DNA of 21,412 bases. Source: Firmicutes bacterium UBA5010. Lineage in GTDB: Bacteria > Bacillota > Clostridia > Tissierellales > Sedimentibacteraceae. The notes beneath the pieces were generated by a model, which saw nothing but the letters and a program-made list of their open reading frames with translations, was not told the DNA's origin and ran no database searches. Made by a program: the position numbers and the translations under genes. This document shows positions 8,114 to 14,037 of this stretch, in pieces; within the stretch, counting starts at the first letter, position 1, and each line of letters starts with the position of its first letter. Location: contig DGYI01000018.1 in NCBI GenBank assembly GCA_002396645.1, positions 2,056 to 23,467 on the forward strand, written 5' to 3'.

Positions 8114-8590
8114 TTATCTATAATTCTCGGGTAAATCAAAGAAACTTAATCCTTCAATATCATCAAAGGTAAAGTCAACATCAATCGTTATAGGGTCATC
8201 GGACTGATCATCTAACGTAGTAACCGGTATAGTGGCTAGTATGACATTCATAAGTACAACTTCCTGCGTACCGATTGTGGATTGTTCGTCTTCATTTTTA
8301 ACTTGAATCTTTATACCGCCATATGATCCGTTTTTTATGTAAGCCAAGGCAAGCTTAAGCATATCGCTATTCATAAAATACATAGTCATACTTCCTGTGC
8401 CTTCTGCTCCTGTTACTTTATGTTGTGTCATTCTATGGCCTAACATTCGCCTTGATTGTATGTTTAATTCAAGCTGTGCTGTCAAGCTTGATATCTCAAA
8501 CAATTCTCTATTTGCCCCATTTATCGTTATATAGGCTTTACCTTCCTTTGATGATATGGTATCGGCTAGCCTTGTATAATTATTTGACAT
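8114..8590 (-). CDS. xkdM: Tail tube protein (XkdM-like)
   Basis: The product is 158 aa, the typical size for XkdM-family tubes of contractile tails. It contains SKEGKAYITINGANRELFEISSL near the N-terminus, then the RRMLGHRMTQHKVTGAEGTGSMTMYFMNS block that is highly characteristic of the family, and a C-terminal DPITIDVDFTFDDIEGLSFFDLP. It forms the inner tube through which DNA passes. It follows the sheath with a 16-base gap and a good ribosome binding site (AAGGAGGATAATTAATG). Confidence 0.93.
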   Translation of the reverse strand: MSNNYTRLADTISSKEGKAYITINGANRELFEISSLTAQLELNIQSRRMLGHRMTQHKVTGAEGTGSMTMYFMNSDMLKLALAYIKNGSYGGIKIQVKNEDEQSTIGTQEVVLMNVILATIPVTTLDDQSDDPITIDVDFTFDDIEGLSFFDLPENYR

Positions 8591-8606
8591 TAATTATCCT
8601 CCTTTC

Positions 8607-9650
8607 TTATGCCAAATTGACAGTAATATAAATCTTTTCTACGCTGTCAACCGGCTGAATGTAAGAATCAATTATGACTGCATCCGAATCAATTCCCGCA
8701 GACACAGTCACGTCCTCAGCTGTAAAATTCTGAATCGCATTAAGTCTCTGCAGCTCGTTGAAATACTCAATTAAAGTGGCTCTTAATAAAGATCTCCCGT
8801 CAGCGTTATTATTAACTTTGCCTATATAGTTGCTCTCGAATATCTCCGTGATATCATTGTTAATGCCGTCAAGTGTACGTATTACACGATTTTTTCTGAA
8901 CACCTTGCCTTTATTAATTGTTTCTGTAGTCAAAGAATTAATATCATATACTGCTGTAACATTTTGCGCAGTATCCACTTTGAATATAAATTTGCCTACA
9001 GTAATTGCTGCTTCCATTTCTGTTTTGGTCATTCTTGGTACAACATCAATAGCACCAATATATTTTTGACCGGTGTTTGACTTATTTACACTCGCCCCTG
9101 CTGTTTGTCCTGCTACCCATGAAGTAACTTGTGCTGCCGTAAACTCTGTATCATTATTTAATTTCACCCCTTGAGTCACATTTATGACTGCTTCTGAATC
9201 GGCAACGTAGTTTGCAAATACACCTTGTACTTTTATCCCCTCATCTTCACGCATAGATTCAATCCATGTCCCTATAACCGACTTATTTGCATCATATCCA
9301 ACTCCGTCATATGGATATGCCAGTGTATTAAATTGTACTGTCTTAAGTGATACTAATGCAGCGGTAATATCTTCTGCATCATGCTCTGTACCTAAGTTAT
9401 AGACAAGTACGGTTTTAGCCCCTTTTAAAGCTTCATTGACAAGTATCTTGTCAGCTGCGGTTACGCCTTCGGGATAATCATTTTCTGTTGCCGTTATTGT
9501 GTATATCTCGCCTGCAGTGCCAGCGTTCATTTCCTGTAGTAACACTACTATTCCTCTATCTCCCGGAGTAATAGAGAGCGGTGCATTGGTTCTAAAATTT
9601 ATATACGCTCCGGGAAGTATCTTATTTTGGCTTTCCCATGTCCCTGCCAT
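8607..9650 (-). CDS. xkdK: Tail sheath protein (XkdK-like, short form)
   Basis: The product is 347 aa. It starts MAGTWESQNKILPGAYINFR and continues with ITPGDRGIVVLLQEMNAG, the conserved N-terminal strand that links to neighbouring sheath subunits. The C-terminal part (NNADGRSLLRATLIEYFNELQ, EKIYITVNL) is the conserved sheath core and C-terminal strand. It is shorter than PBSX XkdK (above 450 residues) and near the compact sheaths of clostridial myophages and diffocin-type tails, which lack extra surface domains. It contracts to drive the tube through the envelope. Confidence 0.93.
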   Translation of the reverse strand: MAGTWESQNKILPGAYINFRTNAPLSITPGDRGIVVLLQEMNAGTAGEIYTITATENDYPEGVTAADKILVNEALKGAKTVLVYNLGTEHDAEDITAALVSLKTVQFNTLAYPYDGVGYDANKSVIGTWIESMREDEGIKVQGVFANYVADSEAVINVTQGVKLNNDTEFTAAQVTSWVAGQTAGASVNKSNTGQKYIGAIDVVPRMTKTEMEAAITVGKFIFKVDTAQNVTAVYDINSLTTETINKGKVFRKNRVIRTLDGINNDITEIFESNYIGKVNNNADGRSLLRATLIEYFNELQRLNAIQNFTAEDVTVSAGIDSDAVIIDSYIQPVDSVEKIYITVNLA

Positions 9651-9666
9651 TTTTCAACCTTCTTTC

Positions 9667-10077
9667 CTAAATATTTGTATTTGTTTCTTGCGTCTGCATT
9701 TTATCCGACAATTCTTCTTCTTTAATTTCTGAATAATTGATGTCAAAGGTAAAATGCAATACATTATCTGTTATTGTAGCTTGTTTATTTAGAACTCTAT
9801 AACTTTCTATCAGATCAAAAGCTCTGAATAGAATTAATTGTTTATCAAAACAATCAGATTTAATCTCTGTAACTTTTTTATTGCTGAAATATGCAATATC
9901 AAATGATATAAGACTCTTGAATTTATTATTCAGCCTTTTACTGTAATCATGGTCTGTCAAAGAGATTAAAAAGGATTGCTTCTTGAAGTTTTGGGGCACA
10001 TCCTCATCGTAAATTGTATATTCTTGATATAATTCAAGAAGCTTATTTACAATCGTCTGTTTCACATTATTTATCAT
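9667..10077 (-). CDS. xkdJ: Tail terminator protein (XkdJ-like)
   Basis: The product is 136 aa. The pattern of an N-terminal helix (INNVKQTIVNKLLELYQ), the segment VPQNFKKQSFLISL and later the strands FDIAYFSNK and LHFTFDINY matches the family of tail terminators (about 140 residues) that close the end of the tube and bind the head. It lies between the gp10-like gene and the sheath. The ATG lies inside the end of the preceding gene, giving an 11-base overlap. Confidence 0.8.
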   Translation of the reverse strand: MINNVKQTIVNKLLELYQEYTIYDEDVPQNFKKQSFLISLTDHDYSKRLNNKFKSLISFDIAYFSNKKVTEIKSDCFDKQLILFRAFDLIESYRVLNKQATITDNVLHFTFDINYSEIKEEELSDKMQTQETNTNI

Positions 10078-10495
10078 GCTTTTTATTCACCCTTTCAATC
10101 TCTTTTCTAAACTCCTGCAACAAAACCTTATCAACTTTATGTACGGCTCTCTCAAGCATAAATTGACCTTTAACCCAACCAATTGTCTCTCCTGATTTGT
10201 TTACTATTCTATGACCGTAATTTACATATGAGCTATAGTCCGCTGAGTTAACCAAGACCTTAGTAACCTCGCCTCTATTAGATTTTATAGCAGGAGTAGC
10301 GCGCCAGCTCTTTTGCATGTAACCGGAGATAACCTTTGTATTTTCCTTGGCCACTTTTGCACCTTCATTTACAGCTTTGTTGATAACCTTAATATCAATA
10401 TCTGCTACGTCATCAAGTAAGGCTTTTAATTCTTTACGGAATTTATCAATTTCTCTTTTATTATGCTTGTGATTACTGCTCTTAATATAACCTAT
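10067..10495 (-). CDS. xkdI: HK97 gp10-like (XkdI-like) head-tail joining protein, apparent ATA start
   Basis: The family-like frame is open far upstream of its first standard start codon (GTG at 10354), back to a stop at 10501-10499. The upstream part encodes EIDKFRKELKALLDDVADID and INKAVNEGAKVA, the amphipathic N-terminal helices expected of gp10-type proteins. The GTG would delete these. The only plausible start near the Shine-Dalgarno sequence (AAGGAG, 10510-10505) is ATA at 10495, nine bases downstream, giving 142 aa. ATT at 10486 is too far. The C-terminus (SGETIGWVKGQFMLERAVH) is typical of the family. It overlaps the upstream stop by two codons. Confidence 0.7.
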   Translation of the reverse strand: MGYIKSSNHKHNKREIDKFRKELKALLDDVADIDIKVINKAVNEGAKVAKENTKVISGYMQKSWRATPAIKSNRGEVTKVLVNSADYSSYVNYGHRIVNKSGETIGWVKGQFMLERAVHKVDKVLLQEFRKEIERVNKKHDK

Positions 10496-10827
10496 GCCTC
10501 ATCACTCCTTTTAACAGAAAACTCCATGTGATTTGTGTATAGAAATCCCTCACCGACCGATAATTCAATTTGACGCCCGTTTCTCTGAGTAACAATCACT
10601 CTGTCCCCTTCCTTTAAGTCTGTACCTACATCACAAAACAGAGTGTGTGAGTTTTTGAGAATAGGAACGCTATTATCTCCTGTGTCTGTTAGTGAGCCTT
10701 TGCTGTAATGACATCTAATATTAGAGTGTAATAAATCCTCTCTACTCTTAGTAACTCCTTTTTCTATATACTCAGCCCACCTGTAAATATTCATGGTGTC
10801 TTTCCATAGTCTTTTTAGAGCGCTCAC
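10492..10827 (-). CDS. xkdH: Head closure protein (XkdH-like, SPP1 gp16-type)
   Basis: The product is 111 aa. It starts MSALKRLWKDTMNIYRWAEY and contains GVTKSREDLLHSNIRCHYSKG, the classic opening of the family, in which a tungsten-like W-D-x-M motif and the C-x-x-S segment recur. The middle (LKEGDRVIV) and C-terminus are beta-rich. In SPP1-type heads this protein sits below the connector and seals the packaged DNA. It overlaps the connector gene by four bases. Confidence 0.82.
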   Translation of the reverse strand: MSALKRLWKDTMNIYRWAEYIEKGVTKSREDLLHSNIRCHYSKGSLTDTGDNSVPILKNSHTLFCDVGTDLKEGDRVIVTQRNGRQIELSVGEGFLYTNHMEFSVKRSDEA

Positions 10828-11165
10828 TTCCTTGTCCTCCTGAAACCCTGTAGTGCCTTTTTATCCCTGTCTGATAGTCCATAGATTGTCTCTTTTGAGA
10901 TGTTTTCATCCACGTTGTATGTAACTGACGTATCACCCTCTTTGATAGTTTTAACGTCAAATACGGAATCATCGCCGTTCTCTTTTTCATAGTTTACAAT
11001 GTCTTTTACTTTCTTTCGTATAAAAGGCTCAAGCTCTTTCGGCAATTCGGATAGGTTACAGTAATTCATTGCATCTTGAATAACATCTGAAACAATAAGG
11101 TCTTTATCATCACCATATACTTTTAAGTTCTGTTTTACTAAATTCAACATTTCCTCTTTAAGCAC
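10824..11165 (-). CDS. Head-tail connector / adaptor (gp6/gp15-like)
   Basis: The product is 113 aa and mainly helical (LVKQNLKVYG, SDVIQDAMNYCNLSELPKEL, FIRKKVKDIVNYEKEN), ending in a basic tail. This is the pattern of YqbG/gp15-type adaptors that bind below the portal. It lies between the HeH protein and head closure, the expected slot. The start is GTG at 11165, eight bases after AAGGAG; ATG two codons in a shifted frame is not compatible. Confidence 0.8.
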   Translation of the reverse strand: MLKEEMLNLVKQNLKVYGDDKDLIVSDVIQDAMNYCNLSELPKELEPFIRKKVKDIVNYEKENGDDSVFDVKTIKEGDTSVTYNVDENISKETIYGLSDRDKKALQGFRRTRK

Positions 11166-11179
11166 CTCATCAACTCCTT

Positions 11180-11205
11180 AAAAAGAACGCTTTTTATTCA
11201 GCGTC
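11180..11205 (-). terminator. Terminator-like hairpin after the HeH gene
   Basis: On the minus strand GACGCT (11205-11200) and AGCGTT (11191-11186) can form a 6-bp stem with one G-U pair and an 8-base loop, followed by CTTTTTAAGG. The stem includes the stop codon of the HeH gene. The U-run then runs directly into the ribosome binding site of the connector gene. Stem stability is modest, so partial attenuation or 3'-end protection is as likely as full termination. Confidence 0.45.
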
Positions 11206-11412
11206 CCCCTTTTCATCTTCATCTGCTTTATTAAGTTCTTCAAGTAATTTTAACAATTCTGTTTTATTAGCTCTTTTATCATATTCAACACCCTTTTCAT
11301 CAAGCATCTTTTTAATTTCAGCTATAGTAGGTTCATTAGCTTTTTCAGCTTTTTTCTGATTCTTTATAACATGATCATGAAGTCGCTTTACTCTTTCTTC
11401 ATACAGTGACAT
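11194..11412 (-). CDS. HeH/LEM-domain small head protein
   Basis: The product is 72 aa. Residues about 27-62 (IAEIKKMLDEKGVEYD, then NKTELLKLLEEL) form a helix-extension-helix (HeH) motif found in small phage proteins encoded next to the major capsid protein. The N-terminus is basic and the C-terminal end acidic. Nucleic acid or capsid binding is inferred for such proteins. Compact size and location directly after the capsid gene fit a minor head accessory. Confidence 0.75.
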   Translation of the reverse strand: MSLYEERVKRLHDHVIKNQKKAEKANEPTIAEIKKMLDEKGVEYDKRANKTELLKLLEELNKADEDEKGDAE

Positions 11413-11426
11413 GATAACCCTCCTTA

Positions 11427-12410
11427 TTAATTAGTCTTAAACATGAATTTTACAATTCTTATTTTCTTAGGCTCATAGACTCTATTCCAGTTAGTTCCTG
11501 TTGATAACTCGGTCAAATTAGGAAACTTCTTAGTTAATCCACCGGTTGGTTCAACCCATTGAATTCCACGTGGATGTAAGATTGAAAGCCTTCTGTTAAC
11601 TAAAATATCTTCACCTGCAAGGGATAATCCATTACGCACTACTTCTGTTTCCTTAATATCTTTATGATGACCATTACCCCAAGCAATTGCACCGGCTCCG
11701 AAAAGGTAAGCTTCTGAAGCTCCGGTCTCTGTATCAAAAGCAATACTGTCATCAACAATAACTCTTTTGTTCATGAAATATGGTACTCTTACCTTGCCTT
11801 GTGATTCTTCTCTGTATTCAATTAAGTCATTTTTAGCAAGGAATGTTTCTGTAGCACTGTGAATCATCATTCCTGTTAATAGATCCTTTGCATCACCCAT
11901 TAACTGATTAGCATCTAAAAATGTTCTACCGCTAATTAATGCTGCATCGCCCGTTTTTCCGGTAATGTCATGTACTTTCTCTGCCATATTTGTGGCTGCG
12001 AATATACCATCCAAAATTGACAATAAAACTCCTTGATATTGTCTATTCCAATATGCTGCAAATAGATCGGCTATAGCTTTCATAGGGTCATCTCCGGATA
12101 GCAATCCTGCCAAAGCATTTGCTCCATAGGATTTTACAAATCCCAGCTTTCTTGCTATATCTTTGTCAGAGCCAATACTCCCCGGTTCAGAATCTCCTTT
12201 GTCATCCATGATTTCTAAGTCTCCAGTTAAATCATTCCAAAATGGCATATTGGCCATTAAGTTTGGACCACTAGCTAATTCATCAAACTCTCCATTATTC
12301 TCTGCTATTCCGCTTTGAATCAAAGCGGATAATTCCATTGTTCTGCTAATAGTATAAGGTGTAAACACCTCAGGTTGAATAACATCAACTACTCTTGTAA
12401 TATCTGGCAT
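11427..12410 (-). CDS. Major capsid protein (HK97 fold, A118-like)
   Basis: The product is 327 aa. The N-terminus (MPDITRVVDVIQPEVFTPYTI), the segment ELSALIQSGIAENNGEFD and the middle MKAIADLFAAYWNRQYQGVLLS are highly characteristic of the coat proteins of A118/clostridial prophages, which assemble with a separate scaffold. Later parts (MMIHSATETFLAKNDLIEY, VPYFMNKRVIVDDSIAF) correspond to the P-domain spine helix and A-domain. The gene directly follows the scaffold gene. No internal protease domain is seen. Confidence 0.93.
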   Translation of the reverse strand: MPDITRVVDVIQPEVFTPYTISRTMELSALIQSGIAENNGEFDELASGPNLMANMPFWNDLTGDLEIMDDKGDSEPGSIGSDKDIARKLGFVKSYGANALAGLLSGDDPMKAIADLFAAYWNRQYQGVLLSILDGIFAATNMAEKVHDITGKTGDAALISGRTFLDANQLMGDAKDLLTGMMIHSATETFLAKNDLIEYREESQGKVRVPYFMNKRVIVDDSIAFDTETGASEAYLFGAGAIAWGNGHHKDIKETEVVRNGLSLAGEDILVNRRLSILHPRGIQWVEPTGGLTKKFPNLTELSTGTNWNRVYEPKKIRIVKFMFKTN

Positions 12411-12431
12411 AAATTTTACCTCTCTTTAAAA

Positions 12432-13052
12432 TTATTTTGTGCTTGCCATAAGCTGTTTGGCAAGCTCTGGATTTTCTCTGAGTAATTTTCCCTGCTCAGT
12501 CAGGTTAAAATGTTCTTTACTCCAAGGATTTTTTTGTCCATTCGGGTTTTTCTCTTTATTGTATGGGTCATTACCTTTTACCGGCGGAACAAATAAATCC
12601 TTGTATGTTTCTTTAATTGTTGTCAACTGCTCATCAATACCGGTTACAGTTCCGTCTGCATTTATAACTAACTTTGTCTTATCAAATTTAGTCATTAATA
12701 AATCCGGATATTTTGTGTCAGTTAGCTTTGCCTGTATAGCAGCAGTGATTGTCATTTCTTTAATCTTAGATTCATACTTCTCTGTTGTGTCTTTGTTTGT
12801 ATCCTGCAGATTCTTAATAGTTTTTTCAAGTTCTTCATTACCTTTGGCTTTATCCTGCAGGTCTTTTAGTTGCTTGTCTCTGTCTTTAATCTGCTGTTCC
12901 AGATCTTTCTTGGTGTCATTTAAAGCATTAAATTCTGTTTTGGGTACCGCATTTTTAGGGAATTCTGTTTTTATAGCTTCCATAAGTGCATCTATATCAA
13001 GAACTCCGTCTTTAATTGTTGCTTTTTCAAGTATTACTTTTAACCATTCCAT
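12432..13052 (-). CDS. Scaffolding protein (phage minor structural protein GP20 family)
   Basis: The product is 206 aa. Residues about 45-110 are a coiled coil rich in Lys, Asp, Glu and Gln (NALNDTKKDLEQQIKDRDKQ and onward), typical of GP20-type scaffolds. The C-terminal segment (LTEQGKLLRENPELAKQLM) is the conserved capsid-interacting helix. It would organise capsid subunits and leave before or during packaging. It is directly upstream of the capsid gene, separated by 21 bases, and follows a 153-base structured leader. Confidence 0.9.
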   Translation of the reverse strand: MEWLKVILEKATIKDGVLDIDALMEAIKTEFPKNAVPKTEFNALNDTKKDLEQQIKDRDKQLKDLQDKAKGNEELEKTIKNLQDTNKDTTEKYESKIKEMTITAAIQAKLTDTKYPDLLMTKFDKTKLVINADGTVTGIDEQLTTIKETYKDLFVPPVKGNDPYNKEKNPNGQKNPWSKEHFNLTEQGKLLRENPELAKQLMASTK

Positions 13053-13205
13053 AATTATTCCTCCATAGATTTTTATTCCCGCTCTCCGGGTATTGGGACA
13101 TAGCCGCTTATTCTCCGGCTGAGTGTTGATAGTTTAACGTGATTCCGCACATGAAAATAAGACGTATTATCCAACGTCTTTTGGGGAAATAAAAAAATTT
13201 CCTCA
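13053..13205 (-). other. GC-rich leader with several hairpins upstream of the scaffold gene
   Basis: This 153-base non-coding stretch is notable for composition: bases 13081-13150 contain 36 G or C in 70 (51 percent), while coding lines nearby are around a third. On the minus strand four inverted repeats occur in order: GGAAAT/ATTTCC, AAGACGT/ACGTCTT (7 bp, 13180-13159), AGCCG/CGGCT (13130-13112) and CCCG/CGGG (13090-13078). The ribosome binding site GGAGG follows the last. A cis-acting RNA controlling scaffold/capsid synthesis is inferred; the first two hairpins could be an attenuator. Confidence 0.5.
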
Positions 13206-13544
13206 CTAAATGCATTCTACATCTTGATATGCCTTAAGAATTTTCGGAAACTGAATTGCTATCCAGTCAACCATTTCCTCATTCCTTGCCCACATATCGG
13301 TACTGTTTGAATTTTCTTCAAGGCCACTTTCGTGTAGAAATGCATGTATGATTTCATGTCTTAATATCTTTTTTCTGTACCACTCAAGATCTACCTGATA
13401 TGTATCTGGATTGGGTTGCATCTGTGCTATTACTATTTCTTTTCTGCTTCTGTCGCAAAATCCGTCACAGGTTTTTAAATAAGGTTCTTCTTCATCAGTC
13501 TTGTAAAGTACTTTGTATTCAGTTCCCATAATATTTAACTTCAT
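13206..13544 (-). CDS. HExxH zinc metallopeptidase-like phage protein
   Basis: The product is 112 aa. HEIIH at 63-67, in the context KKILRHEIIHAFLHESGL, is a zincin motif in which both His and the Glu are intact; EEMVDW at 89-94 is a likely third ligand region. A CDGFC pair lies at 26-30. The same short family recurs in clostridial prophage head modules. Its substrate is unknown; capsid maturation, defence of the virion or host protein cleavage are all possible. It is preceded by GGGGGTG and ATG at 13544, and separated from the scaffold by the structured leader. Confidence 0.8.
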   Translation of the reverse strand: MKLNIMGTEYKVLYKTDEEEPYLKTCDGFCDRSRKEIVIAQMQPNPDTYQVDLEWYRKKILRHEIIHAFLHESGLEENSNSTDMWARNEEMVDWIAIQFPKILKAYQDVECI

Positions 13545-13555
13545 TTGTACACCCC

Positions 13556-13741
13556 CTATCCTGTAGATTCAATATATTTAAGCACTTTTATAGGTATGCT
13601 TTTTTTATTCGGGTAACTTTTACTGCGAGCTCTGTGAGTAAAAGCAAAATAACCGTTTTTATCGCATCCAATGCCAACAAAATATTTTCGTCCATTTTTT
13701 GTTATGCTTTTCTGTAATTGCTCGGGTAGTTGTTTTCTTAT
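13556..13741 (-). CDS. Conserved-looking 61-aa phage protein with an apparent ATA start
   Basis: This gene is too short and lacks a standard start, so it is easily missed. The frame runs from a stop at 13750-13748 to TAG at 13558-13556. It begins, after a perfect AGGAGG (13756-13751) and nine bases spacing, with ATA at 13741; no ATG, GTG or TTG occurs near the start. The sequence (RKQLPEQLQKSITKNGRKYF, then GIGCDKNGYFAFTHRARSKS, ending KVLKYIESTG) is compositionally protein-like, basic, with a THRARSKSY motif that I recall from small prophage head-module proteins. The stop lies 12 bases before the HExxH gene. Function unknown. Confidence 0.65.
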   Translation of the reverse strand: MRKQLPEQLQKSITKNGRKYFVGIGCDKNGYFAFTHRARSKSYPNKKSIPIKVLKYIESTG

Positions 13742-13764
13742 ATTAGTCTACCTCCTTTTTCAAG

Positions 13765-13808
13765 ACATAATAAAAGCACCTACTTTTTTTACTTAGTAAG
13801 TGCTTTTA
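13765..13808 (-). terminator. Terminator hairpin after the MuF/immunity-like pair
   Basis: TAAAAGCACCTACT (13771-13784) and AGTAAGTGCTTTTA (13795-13808) form a 14-bp stem with one mismatch and a 10-base loop. On the minus strand it begins at the TAA stop of the 76-aa gene and ends in TTTTATTATG. It would partly separate the packaging/MuF genes from the capsid genes. The core AAAAGCAC/GTGCTTTT is the same as in the 6491-6514 terminator. Confidence 0.65.
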
Positions 13809-14036
13809 TTTCATACTTGTTATTAAATTATTTGCTTCTTCCTCTGTAATTTCTTCAATTCTGGACATCATATCTGAGCTGCCAATCCTATCATCGTCAT
13901 ATCCAATAATTCGATCCATTAAGATATTATCAATATCTTTTTCCCACCCTTTTTCAGGATTAAATATGTGGCAATCAAGCATCCCGTCTTGTCGCCCCAT
14001 AAGATTTTTATCAAGTATTTTGTAATATGTTGACAA
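13806..14036 (-). CDS. 76-aa acidic protein, candidate immunity protein for the MuF toxin-like domain
   Basis: The product is 76 aa, acidic, beginning MSTYYKILDKNLMGRQDG, with a middle DNILMDRIIGYDDDRIGSSD and a C-terminal helix EEITEEEANNLITSM. I do not recognise a named domain. The start is TTG at 14036, one base after the MuF stop, with the ribosome binding site AAGGGTG inside the last MuF codons, so its synthesis is coupled to MuF. The terminator follows its stop at once. Tight coupling, small size and acidity are what is expected of an immunity protein for a C-terminal toxin, but this is inference. Confidence 0.6.
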   Translation of the reverse strand: MSTYYKILDKNLMGRQDGMLDCHIFNPEKGWEKDIDNILMDRIIGYDDDRIGSSDMMSRIEEITEEEANNLITSMK

Positions 14037-14037
14037 G

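Noticed and set aside
10354..10495. Frameshift or truncation of the gp10-like gene
   Set aside because: No frameshift is needed: the same frame continues upstream with family-like sequence to a good ribosome binding site. Only the start codon is unusual.
10772..10990. 72-codon open frame on the minus strand
   Set aside because: It is out of frame within the connector gene, overlaps head closure, and its composition is not protein-like.
12439..13068. 209-codon open frame on the plus strand
   Set aside because: It is antisense to the scaffold gene, is hydrophobic and Ser/Cys-rich as antisense shadows of coiled coils are, and has no ribosome binding site.
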